Positions 1 through 9,151 of a stretch of 64,000 bases of DNA are shown here, piece by piece (positions within the stretch are counted from its first letter, which is position 1; every line of letters starts with the position of its first letter). A program made the position numbers and the translations under genes. The stretch spans positions 163,474-227,473 of the forward strand of contig NZ_JANZKY010000009.1 of NCBI RefSeq assembly GCF_025770765.1, written 5' to 3'. The DNA is from Propionivibrio soli. GTDB taxonomy: Bacteria > Pseudomonadota > Gammaproteobacteria > Burkholderiales > Rhodocyclaceae. The notes beneath the pieces were generated by a model. That model was not told where the DNA came from. It ran no database searches and saw only the letters and a program-made list of their open reading frames with translations.

Positions 1-111
1 ACAAGCTTGGGAAGCTTGGGTATTACCATTATACGACGCCCGCGAAGGCGGCCATTTTATGCGTTCCCGGCGCGCGCTTCAATCTCTTTTGCGCGTCCCG
101 GCTGGCGCGCC

Positions 112-1341
112 CTACGCCTTGACGGGGCGCACACGGCTCGCGGCGAGCTTGGCGCGGCGGCGGGCTTCGTCGGTATCCGGAGCGGTGGCGACGGCCACGC
201 CCATGCGGCGGCGGGTGAAACTTTCCGGCTTGCCGAAAAGGCGCAGGTCGGTATCCGGCACCTGCAGTGCCTCGGCCACACCGTCGAAGGCGATGCCGGC
301 CGCATCGACGCCGCCATAGATCACCGCCGAGGCTCCGGATGCACGTAGCGACGTATCGACCGGTAGGCCGAGAATCGCGCGGGCATGCAGTTCGAACTCA
401 GAGAAGCGCTGCGAGGCCAGCGTGACGAGGCCTGTATCGTGCGGGCGGGGGCTGACTTCGGAGAACCACACCTGGTCGCCTTTGACGAACAGTTCGACGC
501 CGAAAAGGCCGCGCCCACCGAGGTTCTCGGTGACCGCTTGCGCGATGGCACGCGCCTTCGTCAGCGCGGCGGGACTCATCGCTTGCGGCTGCCACGATTC
601 GACGTAATCGCCGCTCACCTGCATGTGGCCGACCGGTTCGCAGAAATGGGTCTCGACCGTGCCGGAAGCCCCAACAGCACGCACGGTGAGCAGGGTGATC
701 TCGTATTCGAAATCGATGAAACCCTCGACGATGACCCGGCTCTGGTTCACGCGCCCGCCCTGCATCGCATATTCCCAGGCGCGCGCCACGTCGTCTGGCC
801 CTTTGAGCAGAGATTGGCCTTTGCCCGACGACGACATCGTCGGCTTGACGAGGCACGGATACCCGATGCCCGCATCGATTGCCGCCTGCAACTCCGCCAG
901 CGAGCCGGCGAAGGCGTAAGGCGATGTCGGCAGGCCGAGCTCTTCGGCAACCAAGCGGCGGATGCCTTCGCGGTTCATCGTCAGGCGGGTCGCGCGCGCC
1001 GTCGGAATGACTTCGGCGAGCCCTTCCTGCTCGACTTCAAGCAACATGTCGGTGGCGATGGCTTCGATTTCCGGGACGACGAGGTGCGGTTTTTCCTGCT
1101 CGATCAGCGCTCGCAACGCCGGTCCGTCGGTCATCTTGACCACGTGCGAGCGGTGCGCCACTTGCATGCCAGGCGCATCGGCATAGCGATCAACGGCAAT
1201 CGTTTCAACGCCGAAGCGCTGCAAGGCGATGATCACTTCCTTGCCGAGTTCGCCCGCGCCGAGCAGCATCACGCGCGTGGCCGACGGACTGAGCGGCGTA
1301 CCAATGCGCAAGGGAAGAGAAGGGCGGGCGGACGAAGGCAT
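112..1341 (-). CDS. purT: formate-dependent phosphoribosylglycinamide formyltransferase (GAR transformylase 2)
   Basis: This enzyme makes formyl-GAR from GAR, formate and ATP in cytosolic purine synthesis, without folate. The 409-residue product has the N-terminal GAGELGKE nucleotide-fold motif (about residues 28-35), an ATP-grasp core with [12 protein letters not shown] (about 165-176), and the metal-site segment [11 protein letters not shown]. These are typical of PurT, which is usually 390-400 residues. I chose the ATG at 1341 because AGGAAT lies just upstream; an in-frame start 11 codons further out would add a tail with no similarity. It is a single gene on the minus strand, separated from mog by 324 bases. 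Confidence 0.96.
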   Translation of the reverse strand: MPSSARPSLPLRIGTPLSPSATRVMLLGAGELGKEVIIALQRFGVETIAVDRYADAPGMQVAHRSHVVKMTDGPALRALIEQEKPHLVVPEIEAIATDMLLEVEQEGLAEVIPTARATRLTMNREGIRRLVAEELGLPTSPYAFAGSLAELQAAIDAGIGYPCLVKPTMSSSGKGQSLLKGPDDVARAWEYAMQGGRVNQSRVIVEGFIDFEYEITLLTVRAVGASGTVETHFCEPVGHMQVSGDYVESWQPQAMSPAALTKARAIAQAVTENLGGRGLFGVELFVKGDQVWFSEVSPRPHDTGLVTLASQRFSEFELHARAILGLPVDTSLRASGASAVIYGGVDAAGIAFDGVAEALQVPDTDLRLFGKPESFTRRRMGVAVATAPDTDEARRRAKLAASRVRPVKA

Positions 1342-1665
1342 GGCAGGATTCCTGGGAGTTGGCGACCCGCGCATTTTAGCAGTCGGAGGGTGTGGGGCCG
1401 GGGCAGGCTACGCGTAACTGGTTCGACTGACTCATTCGTTGGCAAGGGGACTGGGAGGGGTGGAGCCGAGCACGCAGGCCACACCGCACCGCACCGTTTT
1501 GCGGTGGCGGTGGCCGGGCCGGGGCGTGCAACGTGGCTTGGGATGACGTTTCGGGAAGGCTGGCGGCTCTTAACCCCCTTGTTCCTCGTTGCCAGGGGCT
1601 GACGCACATCGAACATTGGGCGGCGGTAGCCGCGGCCTTTCCCGCCTGCCCGCGGGTTCTTCCCT
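1342..1665. other. intergenic region between mog and purT
   Basis: This GC-rich 324-base gap must hold the purT promoter and the 3' end of the mog transcript. Reading frames here give only low-complexity Arg/Pro-rich peptides. I see no clear -35/-10 pair, no intrinsic terminator and no RNA gene. Confidence 0.4.
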
Positions 1666-2226
1666 TTACTTCGCGTGTGCCGGTCTGAACGCCTTGCACA
1701 CGGTCGGGTCGGTCTCCAGGCGGGCGCCTTCGATGAGGTCGACGCAATACGGAATTGCGGGAAACACCGCGTTCAGGCAATCGTCGATGGCCGACGGTTT
1801 TCCGGGCAGGTTGACGATCAGGCAGTGGCCGCGGATACCGGCGGTCTGGCGCGAGAGGATGGCGGTGGGGACGAACTTCAGCGAAGCGGTGCGCATCAAC
1901 TCGCCGAATCCCGGCAGCATCTTCTCGCAGATGGCCTCGGTCGCTTCCGGCGTCACGTCGCGTAACGCCGGGCCGGTCCCGCCGGTGGTCACGATGAGGG
2001 AGCAGCCTTCGCCGTCAGCCATAGCGCGTAGCGCGGCTTCGATTTGCGGTTGCTCGTCGGGAATCACCCGCGCCACGGCCTGCCAGGGACTGGTCAGGGC
2101 ACGCGTCAGCCACGCGTTGATCGCCGGGCCGCCCTTGTCTTCGTACACGCCGCGGCTGGCGCGGTCCGATACCGTGAGAATGCCGATGCGGGCGATTGCG
2201 GCGGCGCCTGTCGTCGTCTGGGTCAT
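1666..2226 (-). CDS. mog: molybdopterin adenylyltransferase MogA
   Basis: MogA adenylates molybdopterin to MPT-AMP before MoeA inserts molybdate. The 186-residue protein shows the MogA/MoaB fold signatures: GILTVSDRAS near the N terminus, the TTGGTGPALRDVTPEAT active-site loop at about 80-95, and the NLPGKPSA motif at about 139-146. Its ATG overlaps the moeA stop codon in an ATGA junction, so it is probably translationally coupled. It is the last gene of the eight-gene cofactor operon. The start has no strong Shine-Dalgarno of its own, which fits coupling. Confidence 0.95.
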   Translation of the reverse strand: MTQTTTGAAAIARIGILTVSDRASRGVYEDKGGPAINAWLTRALTSPWQAVARVIPDEQPQIEAALRAMADGEGCSLIVTTGGTGPALRDVTPEATEAICEKMLPGFGELMRTASLKFVPTAILSRQTAGIRGHCLIVNLPGKPSAIDDCLNAVFPAIPYCVDLIEGARLETDPTVCKAFRPAHAK

Positions 2227-3503
2227 GCGGTTTCCTCGAATCCGGGTTCGTGTTGGTAACTGGTGCCGTCAAGCAACTGCACGGTCACCATCTCGCCGGC
2301 GGTCAGTTGCGCGCCGCTTGCGGGCAAGACAAGCAAGGCGTTGGCGACCGCCATCGAGCGCAGGACGCCGCTGCTCTGGTTGCCGGTCGAACTCGCGGTC
2401 AAGCCGCCCGCGCTATCGGGCGCGAGAACGACGCGCACGAACTCGGTCCGCCCTGGTCTATTGCCAAGCGCGTGTGTCAGGCGCGCCGTCGCGGTGCGCC
2501 GGAAAAGGCGCGGATGCCCGAGCCGGCGGCGCAAGGCAGGCGCTACGAACTGCTCGAAGCAGACCATGCTCGACACGGGATTTCCCGGAAGGCCGAACAC
2601 CAGTGTGCCGTTCCGCGTACCGAAAGCCACCGGATGCCCCGGGCGCATCTCGACGCGCCAGAAGTGCATCTCGACGTTCAGCGTGGCGAGCATCGGGCGC
2701 ACGAAATCATGAACGCCGACCGACGAGCCTCCCGACACGAGCAGCACGTCGTGCTCCAGGCCGGCTTTGAGATGTCGGGCAAGATCCTCGGGATCGTCGC
2801 GCGCAATGCCAAGCAGGACGGGTTCGATGCCGAGCGCCTGCAACTGTGCCATCAGGGCGTAGCTGTTCGAGTTGGGAATCTTCTCCGGGTCGAACGGCTC
2901 GTCGAGCCCTTCCAGTTCGTCGCCGGTGGACAGGATAGCCACGCGCGGCCGCCGCACCACGTCCACTTGGGCGCGCTTGACGGTGGCCAGTAATCCGATC
3001 ACCCCCGGAGTAATCTCAGTGCCCGGCGTCAGCACGATCTCGCCGGTGCGCATGTTTTCGCCGCGCGGCCGGATGTCGTTGCCGGGCGCGACGCGGGTGC
3101 TGATTTCCACGCGGCCGTCGGCGAGGGTATGCGTATCCTCAACGCGGATCACGGCATCGGCGCCCGCAGGGATCGGTGCACCGGTCATGATGCGAACGCA
3201 CTGGCCGGGGCCGACGGTTTTCGTCGGCCGGTCGCCGGCCTTGATGTCCTCGACGACAACCAGCGTGGCGGGAATCGCCGCGAGATCCCCGGCGCGCAGC
3301 GCAAAGCCATCCATTGCGGAAACGTCGTAGGGCGGCTGATCGCGATTGGCCCGCACCTCCTCGGCGAGCACTCGGCCGAGCGAGGCTTCGAGCCTTACCG
3401 TCTCGGAGGCGGCTGGCGCGACATGGTCGAGCACGATGCGCTGGGCGGCGAGCACCGAGAGGCGTCCCGCCGCCGAGCCTGTGGCTTGGGTATTGGCTTC
3501 CAT
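2223..3503 (-). CDS. moeA: molybdopterin molybdenumtransferase MoeA
   Basis: MoeA inserts molybdate into adenylated molybdopterin. The product is about 426 residues, near the family's usual 400-410. It carries TGAPIPAGADAVIRVED in the N-terminal region, STGDEL at the start of the MogA-like domain, the VSGGSSVGVHD loop and the GLPGNPVSS motif. Two starts are possible: the ATG at 3503, used here, or a TTG at 3530 that overlaps the mobA stop as TTGA. The TTG would match the overlapping junctions seen throughout the operon, but neither start has a good Shine-Dalgarno. The stop overlaps the mog start as ATGA. Confidence 0.95.
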   Translation of the reverse strand: MEANTQATGSAAGRLSVLAAQRIVLDHVAPAASETVRLEASLGRVLAEEVRANRDQPPYDVSAMDGFALRAGDLAAIPATLVVVEDIKAGDRPTKTVGPGQCVRIMTGAPIPAGADAVIRVEDTHTLADGRVEISTRVAPGNDIRPRGENMRTGEIVLTPGTEITPGVIGLLATVKRAQVDVVRRPRVAILSTGDELEGLDEPFDPEKIPNSNSYALMAQLQALGIEPVLLGIARDDPEDLARHLKAGLEHDVLLVSGGSSVGVHDFVRPMLATLNVEMHFWRVEMRPGHPVAFGTRNGTLVFGLPGNPVSSMVCFEQFVAPALRRRLGHPRLFRRTATARLTHALGNRPGRTEFVRVVLAPDSAGGLTASSTGNQSSGVLRSMAVANALLVLPASGAQLTAGEMVTVQLLDGTSYQHEPGFEETA

Positions 3504-3526
3504 GTCCTTTGTTTCTCTGTCTTCGT

Positions 3527-4135
3527 TCAAGGGCGTTGGCTGTTCCGCGGCGACGGTTCGCTGCGTGCGGCGTCGAGGTCCTGCGGTGTGTCGAGGTCGA
3601 TGAAGCTGCGCAACGCGGGGTCGGCGCCGCGCAGCTCGGACTCATCGACACGGCAAACGCGCAGGCGTTCCAGAAACGCGCGCAGGCTGCGCGGCCCGTC
3701 TGCCTTCAGCAAGGCCCGCGCCGCCGACGCGCACTCCACGGCGTAGAAGGCGGCCAGAGGTTGCGGGTGCCCGCCAACGACCGGCACGACGGCCTCGTAG
3801 CCTCCGCGCCGCGTGGCCAGAAGCTCGATGGCACGCGGCTCGAGAAACGGCATGTCGGTCGCCACCGCGAAGACCCAAGGTGTCGCGGCCGCCTCCAGCC
3901 CGGCGCAGACGCCGGCGAGCGGTCCGGCGTTTTCGAACGCGTCGCAGACCTGCGGCAAGTCAAACTCAACGCGCGGCCGGCGCACGCTGAGGAGCACGTG
4001 CGGAAACACCGCGCGCACGGTCTCGGCGATGCGCCGCCAGAGCACTTGTTCGTCGAGCACCAGCGTTGCCTTGTCGCGCCCCATGCGGCGCGAATCGCCG
4101 CCGGTGAGGATCAGCGCCGTCGCATCATCGATCAT
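3527..4135 (-). CDS. mobA: molybdenum cofactor guanylyltransferase MobA
   Basis: MobA attaches GMP to Mo-molybdopterin to form the guanine dinucleotide cofactor of DMSO-reductase-family enzymes such as nitrate reductase and formate dehydrogenase. The 202-residue protein has the nucleotidyltransferase signature LTGGDSRRMGRDKA at about residues 9-22 (the family usually reads LAGG), the ATDMPFL metal-binding segment at about 91-97 and a C-terminal FIDLDTPQDL. Its ATG overlaps the mobB stop (ATGA). Confidence 0.94.
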   Translation of the reverse strand: MIDDATALILTGGDSRRMGRDKATLVLDEQVLWRRIAETVRAVFPHVLLSVRRPRVEFDLPQVCDAFENAGPLAGVCAGLEAAATPWVFAVATDMPFLEPRAIELLATRRGGYEAVVPVVGGHPQPLAAFYAVECASAARALLKADGPRSLRAFLERLRVCRVDESELRGADPALRSFIDLDTPQDLDAARSEPSPRNSQRP

Positions 4136-4638
4136 CGTCCGGCGCGTTCGAGCAGAAAGTCGGCGAGGCGGGCGACTTCTTCGAGGCCGAAGTGCGGCAG
4201 CTCGGGGTAGGTTTCAGCCACATCCGTGGCGAGCGCGATCAGGCCGTCCGCCGGGACGCAACGCGGCGGCTTGTCGCAAGCGCGGCGGAGCACTTCGATC
4301 TTGTCGCCCGGCGCCAGCGAAAACCCCTCGGCGAGAACGATGTCCGCTTCGCCGAGGAAACGTTGCGCAAGCTGGGCCGGCTCGCGCCGCTCGGCGGCTT
4401 CGGCCACGAGCTGCAGCGCGTCGGTCGTCACCAGCATGCTCAGCGCCGCGCCAGCCTGGGTGAAGCGCCAACTGTCCTTGCCTTCATGATCGAGTACCAC
4501 CTTATGGTGCGCGTGCTTGATCGTCGCCACGCGTTGCCCGCGCGCCGCCAGCTCGGCGACGAGCTTCTCGACCAGCGTGGTTTTTCCCGACCCGGAGTGG
4601 CCGACGAAGATGAACAGCGGAGGCGTTTGCACGCTCAT
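4132..4638 (-). CDS. mobB: molybdopterin-guanine dinucleotide biosynthesis adaptor MobB
   Basis: MobB is a small P-loop GTPase that helps MobA. The 168-residue product starts MSVQTPPLFIFVGHSGSGKTTL, with the Walker A motif GHSGSGKTT at about residues 12-20, followed by TIKHAHH, typical of MobB. I trimmed the start to 4638 because this ATG overlaps the moaE stop as ATGA; the longer frame adds 29 residues with no resemblance to the family. It sits between moaE and mobA with overlaps on both sides. Confidence 0.93.
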   Translation of the reverse strand: MSVQTPPLFIFVGHSGSGKTTLVEKLVAELAARGQRVATIKHAHHKVVLDHEGKDSWRFTQAGAALSMLVTTDALQLVAEAAERREPAQLAQRFLGEADIVLAEGFSLAPGDKIEVLRRACDKPPRCVPADGLIALATDVAETYPELPHFGLEEVARLADFLLERAGR

Positions 4639-5060
4639 GGGTGTGGCGTGACCCATGAATCGCCTTCGGGCGTGATTTCCTTCTTCCAGATCGGCACGCG
4701 TTCCTTGAGTTCGTCGATCAGCCAACGGCAGGCTTCGAGCGCAGGTGCGCGGTGTTCGGCTCCGGTGGCGATGAAGACGATGCGATCGCCGGCGCGCACC
4801 GTCCCCAGCCGATGCACGATGCGGGCATCGATCAGGCCAAAGCGCGTGATCGCCTCGTCGCGCAGCTTGACCAGTTCGGGCAGCGCCATGCGTTCGTAGG
4901 CCTCAAAGCCGATCTCATGCACCGAGCGGCCCTGCGAAAAATCGCGCGCACAACCGAGGAAGGTGGCGATGCCGCCCATGCGCGTCGAGGCCGCTTGCAG
5001 GGCGCTAATCTCCTCATCCTGCGAGAAGTCTTCGAATTGCAGGCGTACCGGTTCGCTCAT
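4635..5060 (-). CDS. moaE: molybdopterin synthase catalytic subunit MoaE
   Basis: MoaE is the large subunit of molybdopterin synthase and converts precursor Z (cPMP) to molybdopterin with sulfur carried by MoaD. The 141-residue protein contains GGIATFLGCARD, HEIGFEAYERMA, HRLGTVRAGD, AEHRAPALEACRW and the catalytic-region KERVPIWKKE. I chose the ATG at 5060. Its Shine-Dalgarno-like GGGGGG lies inside the last codons of moaD, and the two genes are one base apart, so the subunits are probably made in step. Confidence 0.95.
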   Translation of the reverse strand: MSEPVRLQFEDFSQDEEISALQAASTRMGGIATFLGCARDFSQGRSVHEIGFEAYERMALPELVKLRDEAITRFGLIDARIVHRLGTVRAGDRIVFIATGAEHRAPALEACRWLIDELKERVPIWKKEITPEGDSWVTPHP

Positions 5061-5061
5061 C

Positions 5062-5301
5062 TCAACCCCCCGAGAATTTCGACATGAAGACGACCTCGCT
5101 GCCGTCGCCGAGCGGCACGTCCATGTTGCGCACGTGCTCGCCATTCACCGCCGCCAGCGAGACAATTTCGAAGGCTTCCGGGTGGCGTGCCGCCAGTGTC
5201 GAGCGCAGGTCGGCGAGGCGCATGCCGGCCACATGCTCGACCTCGATACGCCCCGTTTCCATGCGTTCGGCCACCGGGCCGAAAAAGAGCACCGTGATCA
5301 T
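5062..5301 (-). CDS. moaD: molybdopterin synthase sulfur carrier subunit MoaD
   Basis: MoaD is a ubiquitin-like sulfur carrier. The 79-residue product starts [14 protein letters not shown] and ends KFSGG; the terminal Gly-Gly is the site of adenylation and thiocarboxylation. The ATG at 5301 overlaps the moaC stop as ATGA. No moeB homologue, the activating enzyme, lies in this window. Confidence 0.95.
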   Translation of the reverse strand: MITVLFFGPVAERMETGRIEVEHVAGMRLADLRSTLAARHPEAFEIVSLAAVNGEHVRNMDVPLGDGSEVVFMSKFSGG

Positions 5302-5846
5302 CGCGGCGGCACCTTGGCCTGGGCGGCACGGCGCCACTCGCCGCTTTTGCCGCCGCGCTTCTCTTCGAGCTGGATCGATTCGATACGCATGCCGCGATCG
5401 ATCGCCTTGCACATGTCGTACACGGTGAGCAATGCCGCGCTGGCGGAACACAGCGCCTCCATCTCGACGCCGGTCGGTCCGGTGCAGCACACCGTTGTCG
5501 TCACCGCCAAACCGACATCGCCCGCTGCATCCGCACCGACGTCGGCAAACGCGACCTCCACGCCCGTGAGCGGCAGTGAGTGGCACATGGGGATCATGTC
5601 CGGCGTGCGCTTTGCCGCCATGACGGCCGCCACGTCGGCAACCGCGAGCACATTGCCCTTGGCGATCTCGCCGGCATGGATGCGCTCTAAGGTCGCCGGC
5701 CGCATGCGCAAAATGCCGCTGGCCACCGCCACGCGTTGCGTGTTCGCCTTGGCGGAAACATCCACCATGCGGGCGCGTCCGGCGTCGGAAAAGTGCGTCA
5801 GATCGTTCGCGGCGCCCGCCGTGGGGGCCTTGGTCGTGGTATTCAA
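5298..5846 (-). CDS. moaC: cyclic pyranopterin monophosphate synthase MoaC
   Basis: MoaC completes cPMP formation from the MoaA product. The 182-residue protein has [18 protein letters not shown] near the N terminus, [20 protein letters not shown], and VYDMCKAID with the conserved catalytic Asp/Lys region. The predicted start is a TTG at 5846 with GGGGAG six bases upstream. The C-terminal stretch after [11 protein letters not shown] is about 12 residues longer than in E. coli. It is 62 bases downstream of moaA and overlaps moaD. Confidence 0.95.
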   Translation of the reverse strand: MNTTTKAPTAGAANDLTHFSDAGRARMVDVSAKANTQRVAVASGILRMRPATLERIHAGEIAKGNVLAVADVAAVMAAKRTPDMIPMCHSLPLTGVEVAFADVGADAAGDVGLAVTTTVCCTGPTGVEMEALCSASAALLTVYDMCKAIDRGMRIESIQLEEKRGGKSGEWRRAAQAKVPPR

Positions 5847-5908
5847 TCGTCTCCCCGTTGAGTTTCGAGTTTCGCTGATTCTCGGCTAATTCTCGTTTCG
5901 AAGCGGCA

Positions 5909-6988
5909 TCAGCCGCCGATGTACGACATTTCGATGCGTTTTTCCGGCCGTACCGTAGCCGCGTGGCGTTCGGCCGAGTAGCGGTCGGTGCGCCGTGACC
6001 ACGTGTCGACGATCAAGCGCTCGATCGCCTCGTCATCGGCATTGTGCCGCAACGGATCGCGCAGATCGACGCCCTGCGTAGCGAACAGGCAGGTGTAGAG
6101 CTTCCCGTCGGTGGATAGCCGCATTCGGCTGCAGTCGTCGCAGAAAGCCTGCGTCACCGAGGCGATGACGCCGATCTCGCCGGCGCCGTCGTCGAACGCC
6201 CAGCGCTTGGCGACCTCGCCGCCGTAATTGGCATCGAGCGGATGGATCGGATGGTGCTCATTCACCCGGCTGATAATGTCTCGCGCCGGGACCACGTCAT
6301 CCATGCGCCAGCCGTTGGTCGTGCCGACGTCCATGAACTCGATGAAGCGCAGGATGACGCCCGTATGCCGGAAGTGACGCACGAGCGGCAGGATCTCGTG
6401 CTCGTTCACGCCGCGCTGCACGACGGTATTCACTTTCACCGGGGCGAAGCCCCAGGTGCTGGCGGCTTCGATGCCGGCGAGCACGGTCGCCACCGGGACC
6501 GCGGAGTCGCTCATGCGGCGGAAGGTTTCGTCGCTTAGTCCGTCGAGACTAACGGTGACGCGCGTGAGCCCCGCTTCCTTGAGCACCTTGGCTTTCTTGG
6601 CCAGGAGGACGCCGTTGGTGGTGAGGGCGATTTCGACCGGAGCACCGTCGGGCGTGCGGATGCCGGCGAGCATTTCGATCAGGTTCTCGACGCGATGCCG
6701 GAGCAGCGGTTCGCCGCCGCTGAGGCGGAACTTGCGTACGCCGCGCTGCACGAAGAGCCGGGCAACGCGGGTGATTTCTTCGAAAGTCAGCAGTTCCGGG
6801 CGCGGCAGGAAGACGAAGTTGCGGTCGAACACCTCGCGCGGCATGCAGTAGGTGCAACGCAGATTGCAACGGTCGGTGACCGAAATGCGCAGATCACGCA
6901 ACGGACGTTGCCTTGTGTCGGTGACCGGCGATGCCAACTCGATGATTCGCTTCACTTGGATTATTCGCTCCGCTCTGGCCCTGGGCAT
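5909..6988 (-). CDS. moaA: GTP 3',8-cyclase MoaA (radical SAM)
   Basis: MoaA catalyses the first step of molybdopterin synthesis, rearranging GTP with a radical-SAM 4Fe-4S cluster and a second C-terminal cluster. The radical-SAM motif CNLRCTYC and the C-terminal CDDC...C set are visible. The protein ends in the Gly-Gly tail needed for activity. A longer frame from the ATG at 7015 is open, but that ATG overlaps the TAGAAT -10 element of an FNR-type promoter. I therefore place the start at the ATG at 6988 (359 residues), about 19 bases after the predicted transcript start and preceded by GGCGGG. It heads the operon. Confidence 0.94.
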   Translation of the reverse strand: MPRARAERIIQVKRIIELASPVTDTRQRPLRDLRISVTDRCNLRCTYCMPREVFDRNFVFLPRPELLTFEEITRVARLFVQRGVRKFRLSGGEPLLRHRVENLIEMLAGIRTPDGAPVEIALTTNGVLLAKKAKVLKEAGLTRVTVSLDGLSDETFRRMSDSAVPVATVLAGIEAASTWGFAPVKVNTVVQRGVNEHEILPLVRHFRHTGVILRFIEFMDVGTTNGWRMDDVVPARDIISRVNEHHPIHPLDANYGGEVAKRWAFDDGAGEIGVIASVTQAFCDDCSRMRLSTDGKLYTCLFATQGVDLRDPLRHNADDEAIERLIVDTWSRRTDRYSAERHAATVRPEKRIEMSYIGG

Positions 6989-7006
6989 GGCGCCGCCCGC
7001 CTGCGC

Positions 7007-7055
7007 CGCGTCCATTCTAGTGGCTACACAGAGGGCCTTTTATGATCCTGATCAA
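7007..7055 (-). promoter_or_regulatory. FNR-dependent class II promoter of the moa operon
   Basis: On the minus strand, TTGATCAGGATCAT (7042-7055) matches the FNR/ANR consensus TTGAT-N4-ATCAA at 9 of 10 defined bases. A -10 element TAGAAT lies at 7014-7019. If the FNR-site centre is set at -41.5, the -10 hexamer falls exactly at -12 to -7 and transcription would start near 7007. This is the known geometry of class II FNR activation. The spacing is read from sequence; anaerobic induction is inferred. Confidence 0.7.
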
Positions 7056-7162
7056 AAACGGCGGTTCGACTGAGACGCCGGGTCTGCCCGGGTTGCGCCC
7101 ATCCCGCCTGCTGCTTGGATTGGCCCCGAGCAGTGGCGTTCCCTTCGATGTTTGGGAGCCTG

Positions 7163-7780
7163 CTAGATGCTGCGCGTCGGGTCCGGCGTGCGGGCGTAGT
7201 GGATCAGGTTATGGAAGACTGCCGGCTCCGCCGACGGGTTGCGGTAACCATGCGGGCGGTCGGCCGGAAAGCGCACGGCTTCGCCCTCGCCCAGCGCAAT
7301 CCAGGATTCCTCGACGAGCACCTCCATCGTCCCGCGCACGACGAGCACCGATTCGGTGACGCCTGGCTCATGCGCTTCCGACAGGCGCTCGTACCCCGGC
7401 GGCAGGGTCAGCTCGAAAACCTCGAAACCGAATCGCGCCTCGTAGGGAAAAAGCGGCGCAACGAGCATGCCGCCATTGCCCGGCTGGGTGCGGAGAGCGT
7501 CAGCGGAGCGGAAGAGATGGCCACCCTCCGCCGCTGGTGGCACGGGTTCAAGAAAGGTCGAGAGCGAGGTGGCGAAACCCGTGGCGATCTTCCACAGCGT
7601 GGCCACCGTCGGACTCGACTCGCCGCGCTCGATCTGCCCGAGCATGGCCTTGCTGACCCCGGTTTCCCGGGCCGCCCGGTCGAGACTCCAGCCGCGCTCG
7701 TTGCGCAGGGTACGCAGCGTAGCGGCAAGGTGGTCGTTACGTTCTTGCGGGTTCACGGTGCTTGCTTCGTTCGGGTTCAT
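7163..7780 (-). CDS. XRE-family transcriptional regulator with C-terminal cupin domain
   Basis: This is a cytosolic DNA-binding regulator of 205 residues. The helix-turn-helix covers about residues 17-72 and includes SLDRAARETGVSKAMLGQIERG. A cupin sensor domain follows at about 130-195, with HEPGVTESVLVVRG and the GEGEAVRFPADRPHGYRN strand. I chose the ATG at 7780; the longer frame runs back through the operator region. It is divergent from benE, and two copies of a palindrome lie between them, so it probably controls benE and itself. The ligand is unknown. Confidence 0.88.
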   Translation of the reverse strand: MNPNEASTVNPQERNDHLAATLRTLRNERGWSLDRAARETGVSKAMLGQIERGESSPTVATLWKIATGFATSLSTFLEPVPPAAEGGHLFRSADALRTQPGNGGMLVAPLFPYEARFGFEVFELTLPPGYERLSEAHEPGVTESVLVVRGTMEVLVEESWIALGEGEAVRFPADRPHGYRNPSAEPAVFHNLIHYARTPDPTRSI

Positions 7781-7798
7781 TGATTCGTGATATTCGAC

Positions 7799-7861
7799 TT
7801 GTGCGTTATAGCGCACAAGTGTTAGTCTCGCGCTGTTGGCTTTGTGCGTTATGGCGCACGA
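7799..7861. promoter_or_regulatory. paired palindromic operators between the XRE regulator and benE
   Basis: Site 1 at 7799-7818 reads TTGTGCGTTATAGCGCACAA, a 20-base palindrome with one mismatched pair. Site 2 at 7842-7861 reads TTGTGCGTTATGGCGCACGA. Their starts are 43 bases apart, about four helical turns, so both would lie on the same DNA face. They fill the gap between the two divergent genes and are the likely binding sites of the XRE-cupin regulator. That assignment is inferred from position. Confidence 0.7.
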
Positions 7862-7886
7862 CCAATTACACCATACCGAGGCACTC

Positions 7887-9041
7887 ATGGGACGACTTTT
7901 CGGGTTCTCGCACCTTTCGGCCGGCTTGATCGCGGTGCTCGTCGGCTATTCGAGTTCGGCGGCGATCGTTTTCCAGGCGGCGACCGCGGCGGGCGCGGGT
8001 CCGGCGGACATCACGTCGTGGCTGCTGGCGCTCGGGCTGGGCATGGGAATAACGTGCATCGGGCTGTCGCTCTACTATCGCGCGCCGGTGCTGACGGCCT
8101 GGTCGACGCCCGGGGCGGCTCTTCTGACGACGGCGCTCGTTGGTGTGCCGATGGGCGAGGCGATCGGTGCCTTCATCGTCGCCTCGGCTTTGATTACCTT
8201 GTGCGGCGTTGCGGGCTGGTTCGAAGCGATCATGAAGCACGTACCGAAGTCGCTCGCGGGTGGGATGCTCGCCGGTGTGCTGTTGCGCTTTGGGCTCAAT
8301 GTCTTTGTATCGCTCGGTTCGCAGTTCGGTCTCGTGGCGTTGATGCTGGTCGTGTACTTTGCCGGTCGCCGCCTCAGGTCACGTTACACCGTACCGCTAA
8401 CCTTCCTTGCCGGGCTCGGATGGGCGGCGGTGAGCGGACTGATCCATTTCGACGCCGTGACGGTGACGCTCGCACAGCCGGTGTTCACGATGCCTGTGTT
8501 CTCCATCGCGAGCGCCATCGGCGTCGGGTTGCCGCTGTTCGTCGTTACGATGGCTTCGCAAAACGTGCCCGGAATCGCGGTCCTGCGCGCCAACGGTTAC
8601 ACGACGCCGGTATCACCGTTGATTTCGTGGACGGGTTTGACGGGCCTTGTTCTCGCGCCTTTCGGTGGCTTTTCGTTCAACCTTGCGGCCATCACGGCCG
8701 CCATCTGCATGAGTCCGGAGGCGGATCGCGACCCGCAACGTCGTTACCTTGCCGCCGTCTGCGCCGGGCTTTTCTATATCGCGACCGGACTGCTCGGCGC
8801 GACCGTCGCCAGCCTGTTTGCGGCCCTGCCCAAGGAGTTGATCGCCGCCATCGCCGGCATTGCGCTCTTCGGCACGATCGGCAACAGTCTCGCCGGCGCG
8901 CTGCATCATGAGGGCGAGCGGGATGCCGCGCTGATCACCTTCCTGGTCACTGCCTCTGGGTTGACGTTCGGCGGGTTGGGCAGCGCTTTTTGGGGCCTAT
9001 TGCTCGGGATCGCCGTACATCGGATGCGGCTCAACGGCTGA
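7887..9041 (+). CDS. benE: benzoate/H+ symporter BenE-family transporter
   Basis: This is an inner-membrane transporter of 384 residues, almost entirely hydrophobic with about 12 membrane segments. It begins MGRLFGFSHLSAGLIAVLVG and contains the family stretches TAWSTPGAALL, ASQNVPGIAVLRANGY and FGGFSFNLAAITAAICM. I chose the ATG at 7887, which has GAGGC upstream; the longer frame would begin inside the operator. There are no benzoate degradation genes nearby, so the real substrate could be another aromatic or carboxylic acid. Confidence 0.88.
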   Translation: MGRLFGFSHLSAGLIAVLVGYSSSAAIVFQAATAAGAGPADITSWLLALGLGMGITCIGLSLYYRAPVLTAWSTPGAALLTTALVGVPMGEAIGAFIVASALITLCGVAGWFEAIMKHVPKSLAGGMLAGVLLRFGLNVFVSLGSQFGLVALMLVVYFAGRRLRSRYTVPLTFLAGLGWAAVSGLIHFDAVTVTLAQPVFTMPVFSIASAIGVGLPLFVVTMASQNVPGIAVLRANGYTTPVSPLISWTGLTGLVLAPFGGFSFNLAAITAAICMSPEADRDPQRRYLAAVCAGLFYIATGLLGATVASLFAALPKELIAAIAGIALFGTIGNSLAGALHHEGERDAALITFLVTASGLTFGGLGSAFWGLLLGIAVHRMRLNG

Positions 9042-9151
9042 TCGCTACACTCTGCGGCGTACTCGCCCACCGTGCGCCGCTTGAGCGGAAACGGTGGCGG
9101 GCCGTGGCGGCGGCGAAAACCGGTCCGGCTCGGCATTTTGCGGGCCTACCG

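Noticed and set aside
1..111. Direct repeat AAGCTTGGG near the window start as part of a mobile element
   Set aside because: It is a short double copy with no inverted ends, target duplication or transposase gene nearby.
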